A stretch of 64,000 nucleotides of DNA from Tamarix chinensis (taxonomy: Eukaryota > Streptophyta > Magnoliopsida > Caryophyllales > Tamaricaceae). Shown here in pieces: positions 22,930 to 35,436 of the stretch (position 1 is the stretch's first letter; every line of letters starts with the position of its first letter). A program made the position numbers and the translations under genes. Under the pieces are notes generated by a model, which worked only from the letters and a program-made list of their open reading frames with translations, had not been told where the DNA came from and made no database searches. The DNA lies in the NCBI GenBank assembly GCA_030549775.1, contig CM060173.1, positions 66,034,367 to 66,098,366 on the forward strand, written 5' to 3'.

Positions 22930-24195
22930 TTTCCCTTTACTTATATAATTGTTAAGTATCCATTCCTTACTTGATAAATTACCACATTACCCTTAAGGTT
23001 GCATAATTACCAAATTACCCTTTGTCCAATTTAGATTACCAAATTATCTCATACACTTTTTAGATCATCATTCACCCCTCATAATTACTACACTTATCAT
23101 ATTTCCCATTTGGTTGGTTATATTACCAAATCACCCTTCTCCTTCGTTATAATTACAAAACTGCCCTTGAGTTGGATAAATTACTAAATTACCCTCCTTC
23201 ATTATCATGATTACTATTTGCTCCTTTAGTTGGTTAAACAATTATCACTTTACCCTTTTATCGGCTAAATTACCAAATTGCCCCTTTAGTTGAACAAATT
23301 ACCAAATTGCCCTTCTCCTTTATCATAATTACCATTTTACCCCTCTCAATTATTTTAATTGCCATTTACCCTTTTTAATTATGACAAATCCCAAATTACT
23401 CTTCTTCATAATTACCAATATTAATTTACCCTTTTTCCTAATCAAAATTACTATATTACCCTTCTCCATTATTAAAATTACCATAATGCCCTTTAATTGG
23501 TTAATTTACCAAATTACCCTTCTATAGTATCATACTTATCCAATTGCCCTTCTACAATCATAATTTAATTGCTAAATTATCTTTTGTCGTTATCATAATT
23601 ACCAAGTTACCCCTTACTCCCAAGTTTACCATAATATCATTTTATTTACAAAATTACCATTTTACCCCTTACATCCAATTTTACGAATATATCCTTTTAT
23701 TTATGAAAACTACCATCATACATCTTTTACTTTACAAATTACTATTTTACCCTTTCCCATCCAAGATTACCATCTTTATCTTTCCATACATAATTACCAT
23801 TTTGCCCTTCTTTCCCAAATTACCATATTACCCCTTTACTTATAAATTACCACTTCACCATTCACTTATAAAATTTACCATATTACCCTTTACTTATGAA
23901 ATTACGATTTTGCCCCTCTACCCCCAAAATTACCATAATGCCCTTTTTATTTGAACAATTACCATGATGCCCTTTTTACTTGAACAATTGCCATAATGCC
24001 CTCCTTCATCCAAAATTACTATTTTACCCCTACTTCCAAAATTACCATTTTATCCTTCTTTCTCACAACTTACAATTTTATCCTTTACTTATAAATTATC
24101 ATTTAACCCCTTTATTTTTAAATTACCAAAATACCCTTTTACTTATAAAATTACAGAAATACCCTTTTCGCTTATAAAATTTTCATTCAACCCCT
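22930..24195. repeat. Cryptic simple array, ATTACCAAATTACCCTT phrases
   Basis: More than 1.2 kb of irregular repeats alternating AATTACCA(A/T) and (A/T)TACCCTT(T/C), spaced about 20-35 bases. The LTR at 30897-34858 has the same kind of array at the same relative position (31730-32680). Confidence 0.8.
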
Positions 24196-24812
24196 TTATT
24201 CACCATTTTTATGAATTTACTAACACTACATAAAATAATGATATTAATACTTCATTTTTATCATCTAAGTCCACCAACTTGTCATTTTTCAACATAATAC
24301 TCATTAGCAACTACACACATTGATTTATATACCTCATAAGCATAATTATTAAAATACCCTTAAACAATAACATCATTCATGCATTAACAACATGGTACAT
24401 CATAACAAGTATTTAACATTTCTATCCATATTCCAACTCCTTCTTTATTTAACATACCTACATATGGCACAAAATTTATCATGCTTTTTCTTTTTAACAA
24501 ACAATATAAGAAATCATAAACATATCATGCTAAGCATACAAAACATGCATAAAATCATACTAAACCCTAAATGTGTTAGCATACGTTTTTCCATATATTT
24601 AAGGGAGGATTAATGGTTACCTTAATCCCGCAAAATATCAATCCTACCAAGCATAATTAGCAACTCAAAACCTAAAAATAATATCCATCATATTTATGTT
24701 AGAAATAAGAATCCAAGTATAAAACTTTATAAATTTTAATTAATAAAACACTTAACATAAAATACCATTATACCTTAAAAATTAGCCAAATAATTTTTAA
24801 AATGAAGGGGAG

Positions 24813-24836
24813 CTCACGCTGCATGAGCAGCGTGAG
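24813..24836 (-). other. Perfect 10-bp hairpin in LTR
   Basis: CTCACGCTGC and GCAGCGTGAG separated by ATGA. The paralogous LTR has a 9-of-10 paired version at 33309-33332. Confidence 0.85.
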
Positions 24837-24929
24837 TTTCATGCAGAAAAGAGAAGGGAAAAGGCTCAAAGAGGGGTGAAGGGAGCAAAATACATTATTT
24901 TCGGGTTAGGGTATTTAGGCTAGAAAAGA

Positions 24930-26045
24930 AGGTGGTTGGGGGAGGTTCTAAGGCAGGGGAATGGTGCAGAAGTGTAGAGGGGGTATAGGTGGAGGCAAAG
25001 GGTGGTTTCAAGGCGGCTTAAGGCGGCAGAGACGGTGGCGGCAAGGCGACGAAGTTGGCTGCCAAAGTGGGTCGAGTGGAAGGGCTGAGAAGGAAGGAAA
25101 AATGGAAGGAAAAATGGAGGGGTGCAAGGGCTGTTTTCGACCAACTAAGGAATGGCGGTGGTAGAGGGGGTTGCAGGGCCTTGAATGGTGGCTTGGGTGG
25201 CGGAAGAGGCGGCTGGAAGACGGCGTAAGGAGGGCTTGCAGGTGGGTGTCGAGAGGGATGAAAAACAGGAAGGAAAAGAAGAGGGGAGGAAGAGGGTTGC
25301 GGGATGGCTCGGGAGGGATGTTGTGGTGGCGCAAGGCTGAGTTGGAGGGTGGCAAGGAGCGGTGCAGGGGGTTGGTGAGGCGGCAGGAGCGGCGGACGGT
25401 GGTGGCGACGCAAAAACAGGGTGGAAATGGGAGAGAAAGAAAATGAGAGAGAGAAGGGAGGATCGGGGGTGAGGGGCTCGACAACAATAGGTAGGGAAAT
25501 GGCTGAAAGAGGAGAAGAAAAAGAGGAGGAAGGGTAGGGGGATAGGGGCTGATCGTATGGCAGGCTTAGGGTGGAAGGGAAAGGAGGGGAAGAAGAAGGA
25601 AAGGGGGAGAGGCATGCAGGGCTGGTCTAGGGACGGTTTGGCTCAAAAAAGGAAAGAAAATGACGGGGGAAGAGAGAGAGGGAGAGGGAGCAGGTGGTGG
25701 TGGCAGGTGTAGGGTGGCGGTCGGTGCTCGACAATGGCAGAAAGGAGAGTCGGGCGTGGGAGGAGGAAGATAGGAGAAGAAGAAAGGGACGGGCGGCTGG
25801 ACCGGCGCAGGAAAGGAGAGAGTAGGCCGGTCCAGGGAGAAAAAAATAAAGGAGGGCAGCTGGGCTGGAGGGACGGCGGACGCTGCGTGAGGGAGAGAAA
25901 GGGTGAGGCGGGCCAAAGGCCCAACGCGGGGGAGAGGGGAAAGCAGGCCGGGCGGGCGACCCAAGGGGAAGAAAAAGGAAAAGAGAAGAAAGAAGAAAAG
26001 GAGAAAAGGAGGAGGAAAAGAAAATGGGAAAATAGGGGAAATAAA
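24930..26045 (-). other. GA-rich/CT-rich tract of the LTR
   Basis: Strong strand asymmetry: G and A on the plus strand, C and T on the minus (sense) strand. The equivalents are 5750-6940, 33340-34560 and the CT-rich left edge of copy A. Local GC content is well above the surrounding DNA. It produces several overlapping open frames of 90-160 codons on both strands without any domain. Confidence 0.75.
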
Positions 26046-26356
26046 TTAAATTAATTTTATAAATCATAAAATGTAATATTCTTGATAATTTATTTAATTT
26101 AATAATTTAATTTATTATAATCTAATATATTAGTTTAAAAAGGATAAAGTTGGTAAAATAGTAGTTTGGAAAATTATTCAAATAAAATAATATGATAAAT
26201 AGAAAAATATTTATTTTTAATTTATTAAATAATTTTATCCAAATTTACATACTCTAAAATCCATAAAATCATTAAAATAAATAATCTAAAAGCAATTCTA
26301 TTCCAAATAAAAGTAATTTATTAAAATATAGGTTTCGAAATTTTTGGGGTATTACA

Positions 26357-27920
26357 AGTTGTGTGGGGATATAGTGTTTTTTAAGATAGATCTTAGATTA
26401 AGGTATCATTAGTTGAGGATTTTTGAGAAGGACATACCAAAGATAGATTTTAGGATATTTTATGGCTATAATAAGTTCACTATGATATCCTTTAGACTCA
26501 TGAATGTGCCCGTAATGTTCATGGCTTTTATGAATCACATCTTATAGTGCCACCTTAATTAGTTTGTTGTGACCTTCATTGACAATGTCTTGATTTACAC
26601 TAAGACTTGTAAGGAATAGGAGTAGCACCTTAAATAGGCTTTTGAGTTGTTATAGACCCATCAGTTGTATGCTAAGCTCTTGAAATGCGAGTTTTGGTTA
26701 AATAAGGTGGCTTTCTTTAGTTATAAAATCTCAAAGGAGGGAGTGTCAGTAGATCCTTAGAAGATCCAAGTTATATTAGATTGGTCAACACCAATGAAGG
26801 TTAGGGAGATACACAACTTTTTGGTGTTATTAGGCTACTAAAGGCAATTCGTCCAAGATTTTCTAGGATCGCTTATCTTATCACTACCCTAAAAATGAAG
26901 ATGATGCACTTTCATTAGGATGATAAGTGCAAAAAGGCTTTTGAGGAGCTTAAGAGAAGATTGAATTCAACTCTATTTCTTATCTTTCCATTGGGTACAG
27001 AGGGATTTGAGGTTTATAGTGATGCATCCAAGTTTGGCCTTGGGTGTGTGTTGATGCTGCTACATGAGAGGATAGTGTCATATGCTTCTCACTAAATGAA
27101 GGAGCATGAATAAAACTATCCAACGCACAACCTTGAGCTAGTTATGGTGGTTTTAACCTTAAAGATATAGATACATTACTTTGTATGGAGTGTAGTGTGA
27201 GTTCTACACGGACCATAAAAGCCTCAAGTGAATCTTCACTCAACGCTAGTTGAACATGTATGTATAGAATTCTCCTACAACAACAGACATCATGTAAGCA
27301 TAGGGATGAAAACTTTTGAAACATTCTATGGAAAAAAGTGCCATAGTCCCTTGTGCTGGAGAAAATCATGCAAGAAAGTTAAATTGGGACCAAAGATGGT
27401 AGAAGACACTACTGAGAAAAATAGAATGAATTGAGACTTGATGAAGGTAGCCTAAGGTAGATAGAAAAGTTATGTAGATTTGTGAAGGAGGGCATATGGG
27501 TTTGAGGTGGGTGACTTAGTCCTTCTAAAAGTTTCCCCTACCAAGGAAGTGATGTCTTTTTGTCAAAAGGGCAAGCTTAGACTATGGTATATTGGGTTGT
27601 ACAAGATTTTGGATTGGTTTGGAGAGGTTTCTTACCTTCTCGCCTTGCATATGGAGCTTTCATGTGTGTATAACTTTTTCCACATCTCTTAGTTAAGGAG
27701 GTATGTGGTTGATTTATTGCACATCATTTAGCTAGAGTCGATTGAGCTCGATGAGGCATTATCTTATAAGAAGCGACCACTAAGGATCCTTGATTCCAAG
27801 CATTGAGAGACATGTTTAAAGTTTGTTCTAGTAGTGAAGTCTTGTGGTCACATCATGGAGTAGAGGAGGCCACTCGGGAGTTTGAGGAGGAGATTAAGAT
27901 AGATTAATTGGAGTTATTTT
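26357..27920 (+). pseudogene. Ty3/gypsy pol remnant: RT C-terminus, RNase H, integrase C-terminus
   Basis: Continuation of the split reverse transcriptase: FFKIDLR, then FEKDIPKIDFRIFYGY, FVVTFIDNVLIYTKT (YxDD-box region, here FIDN), RNase H (VYSDASKFGLG, YTDHKSLKWIFTQ) and the integrase end (AFSYNNRHHVSIGMKTFE, FYGKKCHSPLCW, VGDLVLLKVSPTK). The stretch ending RVHxFFHIS, VVDLLHI and ESIELDEALSYKKRPLRI matches the usual end of plant chromovirus-type polyproteins. The frame changes between these blocks and has many stops. Between FTQ (about 27245) and the SYNNR block (about 27270) the whole integrase catalytic core is missing, so a deletion of several hundred codons is inferred. Confidence 0.85.
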
Positions 27921-30900
27921 CTTACGTGCATTGCGTAGTTAATGCCACATATTTTAAGGAGGCAATACCTTTATCTTATCTACTAACCCTTAGTTGTTGT
28001 ATTATTTTTCTTGATGGCTTAGGTTTTTCTTATGTCTTTAACTCACAATAATACATTTATTTTGTGGACTTTAGGGATAAAGTCACCTTTAAGGCAGTAG
28101 TGTTGTAATATCCTGTCCTAAAATCCTTCAAAATGTGTTTAACGTTATGCTAATCTAAAATAAATTAGTTTTGGTATTGAAATGGGCTTGAAAATGTAAT
28201 AAAAATGTAAACTTCAGGTGTACGGATGACTAGTTTACCTAACTGAATGACTTGTATGCTCAAAGATTGAGATTTTTTTTCTCGACAAACCAGATGACTA
28301 ATTTTTTCAAATAGAATGTGATTTAAAATCTATTTATAATTTTAATTCAAATCCTATTCTAATTTTTATTAAAAATTCTAATTAGAGTCTATTTGTGGTA
28401 ATAAGTATGTTTTGGTACTTTAGGATTATTTTCACATTATTTAGATCATTTTATGATTTTATTTTGTTAAATTTTCCTAAGAAGCACATTTTGAGACATA
28501 CCTCACCTTCTTTCTTCTCCCTCACCTATCATTCTCTCTTTAGGAATTTAGGTTGTGTGGTTGACTTCATACACCCAATCCCTAACTCACTAACCTATTG
28601 CTTTATTTCTTCCTGACTGTACTTAAGCTTCATCACTCTATTATGTCTATCCATACCTCTTAGTTATAGACACTCAACCATACAAGTCATCTTTGTCTCT
28701 CTCTCTCTCTCTCCTATGAATTTTGAGCAAGCCTCAACTGTATAACCTCCATTCCTGATCCATTTTCATTCCTTTCCTATTGTTCTTACTCACTTCTCCC
28801 TTTCCATGGTGGAAAATTTCCTAAGTGTTTAGTATTCTTTCATTATTTCCCTTTCTCCTCTCTATTGAGAAAAAGAAGAGGCTTGCTCTAGCTTCTTTCC
28901 TTATTTGGTCAATAATTAGCTCCCTTTTATTCTTCTAATCTTGGTTTTAGTTCTTCCATTTTTCCTTTAAGCAAGGAAAGATTAAGGTTGAGAATGGTTG
29001 AATATTTCAGCTTTTATTTCCTTAGCGTTCTAGTTATAGGAAAAGGTTAGGTTAGGTTTTGTTTTCTTTTTCTTCTTTTGATTCTACCTTGATTTTTAAT
29101 GGAGTTTTAAAGGGGAGTTTTTATGGTTTCTACATGGATTCTCTTGGGAATATAGGCCATGATATATAATCATCAAGTAGGAGGTTTATGATAGAAGAAT
29201 TACTTAAAGAAATGAATTCTTATCTTTATTATGAATGATACTTTTTTTTCTTATTAAAGTTCCATTTTCTTAGTCTTTTGTATGTAAGCATAGTCTAATT
29301 GTATTCTAGAATTCTATTAGGTGGTATAATTTCCTCCCAAAAGTTAACCATTGTTAGCTTTCTTTGATTTTATACATGAGTTGGCAGTCTAGGCATGATT
29401 CATTTTAATGCTTTCATTATCATGTATCCATGTGATTCTATATGTACAACATGTCCTTTTGTGTGTTTTATGACATAGAAGCATACTAGGATTAATATTG
29501 TAAATTTTGGGTGTGAGCATCACAAATTTAGGTGATGTTTTACCTAAGCCAATTAGTCAGTTCATTGAACACATTGATTGGTTGTGCAAGAAGTCATATG
29601 GTTTGGAAATTATGATTGATTGATTATGAGATCGGTTAATTGGTTTGATGAACTTGTTGACTAGTTTTTATGAATAGTCGATCAGTTTACCAAATCCCTC
29701 AACTTGTGACCTTAAAATATACCTATCAATTGGTGCGACTAAAACCCATCAACTTGTTTCCTATAAAATAATTGATCAGTGAGACATTCCATTCAATAGG
29801 CCCCTAGTGTTATTTTAGTTCAGGTCTGGTATGACCAGCCAATTGATTGGTCTAACTATATGCCACTTGGTTCATTGGTTAATTGTTGGTACCATTTTTG
29901 ACCTCTTCTGTTAATACTTCATTGTGATTACAACTTTTAAATTATGATTTTAACTATTATTACCTTGGAATTAATAAGAATTGTAAAGATCATAATTGGT
30001 GTTGAATTGGTTAAGTTTTGTGCCATATCTAAAAACCCAATTGCTACTTTTTATGCCCGTGACGTATTTGGTGATATCACTTGGAAATACCCAATTGGTT
30101 ATTTGTGGATTTAATTTGTGATTTGTGATATCATTTGAATTGTATAATAATATAATCAAATTTTGTTCAAGCCTTTTGCTCTGAATCTCAGGGTAGTTGT
30201 CTCGGAGTTAGTGGGCATGTTACCTCATAGTTTATATTTTTCAATTAGTACCTATTTTCTTATATACCAGGTTGTGGTTGGTATGGGTATGCCCATATCT
30301 TTGAGGTGTAGGATTATACTGTGGTAGGACAACATGACATTAGTGTTCAATATGAGTGAGTGAGGTATCCCATGTATAAACCCCCGAGCACTTTATATTA
30401 TTCACCACTTATGTAGGTGTGGTATCCCAAATTTTTAGCCTTTACGGAGGAGGCATTCATTGTTTGGTAGGTGAGGTATCCCCGTATAAGCCCCATTGAT
30501 ATACTTTAAACATGGGTGGTGGCTATGGTATCCTTACTTGTGTTAACCCTCACGGTAGGTTCGCTCGATGTGTGTGGGTGTGATGGTTAGAGAAAAGCCC
30601 CTTCATTATATCTTGACCCCCATGGGGTGGATGTGGTGTCCTATTGTGTTTAGTTGCTTCCATAAATTTTGTTTATGGTGAATATCTGGGTATGGACCAA
30701 TGAACTATCTTAATAACAGGAAATGATGTGATCACTAAAGGAAGAAGTATAATATAGTTTACATTGTGTGGATCGTGCTGCGCTTCCTACATGCATTAAC
30801 TATTCTTCCATAATTCTCATGCAAGCATGGCTTATTATATTACTACCATGAGTCTAAGTGTTAATTTATATTGGTATTCTCATCACCATGCTGCTATGTA

Positions 30901-31729
30901 ACACCCCAAAATTTACTACTAAAAAATTTTATTTTACTAAAAAATTAATGAAAGCTAAACCGTAAATTTCGAAGATGTTACTGCCACACTTAGTATCAGA
31001 CCGCTTTCCTCCTACCGTCCTAGTACGAAGTGCTAAGGATAAAAAGAATAAAATACAATTTACTCAAATATCACCTTTATTTAAAATAGGGTAGCACATT
31101 AGATTTGTAACAAGAGTAAAATAATTTCTCTAAATAAGGAAGAAAAAGGTGGAGAGAGAAACCCTAAATATTTTTCAGATAATCCTTATGCTCGTATCCA
31201 ATACCCGCTTGAATAGCATCTGCAACAAACCTATAAGGGACACTGCCAATTGAATAAGTAGATGCCCACAAATGGAACCCTTCAGTACTACAGTAATGAA
31301 TAACCCCTTTATACCAAACTAAAACACAAGGCCTACATGCAACAACAACATACTTATTCACTTCCATTTGTTTATGTTATTCTTAAGCAATCCTTATTCA
31401 TACAATTATCCATGTTAACTTAAAGAAACTACTAAGGCATGGCCTTATCTCATCAATTTCCATTTATTCATAAGCCATAAAGGGTTATCATATTGTAATC
31501 ATAATACGGTCTTAAAGTCTGGTAGTCTACATCAAAGGATCATGGAATACTTAAGCTTGACATGTCCTTCTATTATATCCAACAAACTTTACCATGCATA
31601 ATTAATGATTAAGGCACCTCTTACATGAATATGAGATAAATACCATATCACACCTTTAATTATCCGTCCAACCTTATGCTATGCCATATTCTTTTGATAC
31701 TCATTAACTTATCAAATACCCTTATTTTA

Positions 31730-32680
31730 TTATTCAATATTACTTATATCTTATTATGGAGACTTATCAAATACCCCCATCGGTTTTAAAATTATTGAAA
31801 TATCCCTAGTTAGTAAAATTACTAAGTCATCCCTTTTTATTTTCCAAATTACTATATTACCCTTCATGTTTGTATAATTACCAAAATACCCTTTGTATTT
31901 GTTAGATTACCAAATGATCCACTATACTTGTTAAATTAACAACTTAACCCTCATACTTATTGAATTACCAAATTACCCTTCTACTTAGTTAGATTATCGA
32001 ACTACCCTTTACACTCGTTAAAATTACCCAATTGCCCCTCAAGTTTGTTAAATTACTAAGTTCCCCTTTTGTCAGATAATTTATCAAATTTCCCTTTATG
32101 CTTATTAAAATTACCAAATTACCCTTTTGTTGATCAAATAACCAAAATTTCCTTCTTGCTTATTAGCTTTTTTGATTGGTTAAATTATCAATTTGCCCTT
32201 CACACTTATTAAATTTATTGGGATACCCTTTTGGTTGATTTAATTACTAAATTACCCTTCTTACTTATTAAAATTACAAATTTGTCCTTTTGGTTGGTCG
32301 AATTACTAAAGTACCTTTTTTCTTTATTATATTATCATTTTATCCCTTTTACTCCCAAAATTATGAAAATACCCTTTCTTTATGCTAAATTACTAAAATA
32401 CCCTACTCCCTTATTAATTTACCACTTTACCCCTTTTACTCACAAAAATATCAAAATACCCTTCCTTTATGCCAAATTACCAAAATACCCTTCTTCTTTA
32501 TTAATTTATGAAAATACCTTCTTACTCACAAAAATGACCAATTTAGCCCCTTTTCCATATAAAATTACTAAAATGCTCTCCTTACTTATCCATTTACCAT
32601 TTTACCCCCTTTACTCTTATAAATTACTATTTTTCCCTTATCATACCAAGTTTACTAAAATGCCCTCACCACATTAAATA
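31730..32680. repeat. Cryptic simple array, AAATTACCCTT phrases
   Basis: Counterpart of 22930-24195 in the second LTR, made of the same alternating AATTAC and TACCCTT words. Long plus-strand frames here (32231-32677) are low complexity and not genes. Confidence 0.78.
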
Positions 32681-33308
32681 TTAATATCCATAGTCCATAT
32701 ATATCTTCTAACACCACCAACTATTATTATTTATCATTAATACTCATAGTACCTACCATATATACTTACTTTAGCCACACATATTTGCACAATAAAATTA
32801 CCAAAATGCCCCTATGGCTCATATTAACATTATCTATACAATAAATGGCCACATTAGTTTATCATATCATACATATGCATTTAACATTATCATTAACAAT
32901 AAGGCTCCTTCCCTGAACATTGTTTCTATATATGACCCATAAATTAACATACTTTTCTCTTCATCAACAAAAATATGCCACTAATTACATTGTACTTAAC
33001 AACTTACTTTATGCATATAAACATATTAATAATCCTAATAGGCTAACAAATGTATATCCACACATTTTAGTAGGATATAATGGTTACCTTATTTTCAACA
33101 ATAATTAAGCCTTACTGGTACCCCAGTTAAATCTTTGAACTTTGATTACTAAAAATCAATACTTAAAAACAATATCAAAATTTAGCATATTAAAAGTAGA
33201 AAATCAAAAGAATATTTTTTTATATCAAAATCTTAATTAAATACATACTAGTATTAACTATGGATATACCTCAAAATTAAACCAAAGGTAGCTCAAAGGG
33301 ATGCAGAA

Positions 33309-33332
33309 CTCATGCTGCATGAGCACCATGAG
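33309..33332 (-). other. Hairpin counterpart in second LTR
   Basis: CTCATGCTGC and GCACCATGAG around ATGA, pairing at 9 of 10 positions. Relative to 24813-24836, one pair has changed from C-G to T-A on both arms and one pair is broken. Confidence 0.75.
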
Positions 33333-35436
33333 ATGCACACATGGAAATTAAGGAAGAAGGGGGTTAAAGAGGAAAAGTATGGAGAAGGAATGGGGTGGTT
33401 CGGGTAGGGGTTTTGGGAGTTGGATGGAGGGAATATGGAGGGGAGTTAGGGTGGTGGATGGGTGTAGGGAGGGAGTAGGCATGTAGGTGGTTGTTAGGGG
33501 ATGAATCTTGGTAGCTTAGGGAGGGGGAGGTGGCAATTGTAGGGTTGGAAAGATGGGTGAAAGGTTGGGCAGAAGAGAAGAAGGAAGGGAAAGGAAGAAG
33601 AGAAGGGAGGAGCTGTAGGGAAGTTTCAGCCAAGGGGAGGTAAGGTAGTGGTAAGGGAAGTTCCAAGGAGTGTATTGATGGTTGTGGAAGTGAAAGAAGA
33701 GAGAGGAGGGCGGCATATGGTTTTGGTTTAGGGTGGAGGCCGAGACAGAAGGGAAAGAAAAGGAAGGAAGGGAAGGGGGCTACAGGGCTTGTGGTGGTGG
33801 CTTGGTGGTGCAGGAAGGTTGAAGGGTGTTAGGGAGGTGGCGTGGTAGAGGTGTTAGTTGAGGATGGTGAAGAAAAATAAGTGGAGGAGAAGATAAGGAA
33901 AGAAAGAAAAATGAGAGGGCTTTCCAAGAAGGTGAGGGAGCTTGAGGTAGGTAGAATATGAGAAGGAGATAAGAAGAAAAAGAAGAAGGATAGGGGAGGA
34001 GGTAGGGCATCGATTGGTTGTTTGTGGTTGCATTTTGTAGGGTGCCAGGTTGCAAGGAAAAGGGGAAGGGAAGGGAAGGGAAGGCATGTAGAGGAGGGTT
34101 GCAGGCTTGGGTGTGGCCAAAAAAGGAAAGTGACGAGGGAGAGAGGGAGAGTGAGAGAAGGGTGGCCTAGCTATCATTGTAGGTGTAGAGGTGGCAATTG
34201 TAGGCTATGCAAGAGGTATGGCATGTAGAGAAGAAGAAGAGAAAATAAAAAGAGAGGCGCAGGCTGGCCAGGCAAAGGAGAAAGAAGGGGAAGAGGGCCA
34301 GTCCACGTATGTGAGGGAGAGACAAAAGAAGGAGGGAGGTGGGCTAGCCTTACTAGGGGGAAGAAAGTAAAAGAAAAAGAAAGGGGGAGGTAGACTAGGC
34401 TTGGATCGGAAGGGAGGGAGAGGGAGAAAAAAAATGCCACAACCCCGTACAAGGAAGGCAAGCCTAGAGAAGAAAAGAAGAAAAGGAAACGGAGGAAAAG
34501 AAAAAGGAGAAATAAAAGGAAAATGGAAAAATGGAAGAAAATAAAATTAAAATAAAATTTTAAAATAAAGGTATTTAATTATTTAGGTAGATAATTTAAT
34601 TTAATAAATAAATTTATTTCAAATTTAAATATTAATTTAAGAAGGTAATTTTAGTGATATATAGGTTTGGAAAGTTATTTAAATAAAATGATTATGATAA
34701 AATAATAAAATATTTATTTTAACTTATTATATATTCATATCCATTTTTATACACCCAAAATCCACAAAATAATTAAATTAAATAAGTTTAAATATTAAAT
34801 TATCCTAAATGAATGTTATTCATTAAATTTCTAGATTTCCAAATTTTGGGGTATTACTTGCTATGTAACTTCGATGTGCTACAAGATCCCTACTATGTTT
34901 TAGGTAGTAGTTTGTACTAGTAATTTACGATACTGATACTCTACTTTAATGGTCAATATGATGATTCAGTCTCTTATTTGAGGAGTAGAGGACAATTTAC
35001 AAGAGTATGAATCTTGATTAGAGTATGGTAAGGGTGATGGAGTGAACTAGTAGCTGGCTATTGCTTGTGGTTGGAGATTTATGTATATGCTTAAGAGTTA
35101 GCCTAATGTGCTAGAGGTGTTTTCCCACTATATTGGAAAGTTTTTGTTTTTCCGGATATTTGAACTCTTAGATTTGATTCCCTATAATTAGATCTATAAA
35201 TGCTTATACTCTAATAGTATTGTTCTTGAATTTTTCATTATATACTTTGTATTAATATTTGAGTGTGCATCTTTTTGTTAGTTGTTCCATTTTTCCTTGC
35301 ATCAGGCATAGGATAAGTAATGATCACACCTCTCTCACAGCTGATATGGCGACAACATTCCCCAGTTTTACTTTCCAAACAGTTTTGCATTGCCTTTAAA
35401 ATAAAATTTTCTTTTTCATAAATTGGCTGTGTTACA

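Larger units (their letters stand above)
21101..26356 (-). mobile_element. Complete 5.26 kb LTR inserted in gypsy RT, target duplication AGTTG
   Basis: Termini are TGTAACACCCCCAAAATTC at 21101 and TTTTTGGGGTATTACA at 26356, flanked by AGTTG on both sides (21096-21100 and 26357-26361). Excising it rejoins the reverse transcriptase reading. It lacks any internal coding region or second LTR, so it is a solo LTR or a very large non-autonomous unit. In sense (minus) order it has an AT-rich start, a CT-rich tract (26045-24930), a hairpin, a long AAGGGTAATTTGG array, CCGGTCCACCGG tandem repeats and a 3' part with GAACCGGTCTGGTACTAAG. The last two link it to copies A and B. Proline- and serine-rich open frames at 25.0-26.1 kb are artefacts of the CT-rich tract. 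Confidence 0.85.
30897..34858 (-). mobile_element. LTR insertion (3.96 kb), target duplication TGCTA
   Basis: Begins TGTAACACCCCAAAATTTAC at 30897 and ends AATTTTGGGGTATTACT at 34858, where the final A has become T. TGCTA flanks both sides (30892-30896 and 34859-34863). Its structure parallels 21101-26356: the same terminal sequence, CACACTTAGTATCAGACCG, a TTCAGTACTACAGTA block, the TACCCTT array, the hairpin, the GA-rich tract and an AT-rich end. It lacks the CCGGTGGACCGG tandem repeats, so it is a shorter variant. No coding region. Confidence 0.83.
28104..35436 (+). mobile_element. 3' LTR of the gypsy element, itself interrupted
   Basis: Starts TGTAATATCCTG at 28104, shortly after the integrase end and a degenerate purine tract (AAGGCAGTAGTGT). 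It ends GGCTGTGTTACA at 35436. It has a CT-rich part with a (TC)n run (about 28693-28714), repeated AATTGATTGG/CAATTGG phrases at 29.5-29.9 kb and GAGGTATCCC-type repeats at 30.3-30.6 kb. The LTR at 30897-34858 sits inside it, leaving about 3.37 kb of its own sequence. Related copies are at 56861-60938 and 60939-64000. Confidence 0.68.

Noticed and set aside
25008..26067. Several overlapping 90-160 codon frames on both strands rich in Pro, Ser, Leu or Arg, Gly, Glu
   Set aside because: They lie in the GA-rich/CT-rich LTR tract, overlap in multiple frames, lack any domain, and equivalents occur at 33.4-34.5 kb and 5.8-6.1 kb.
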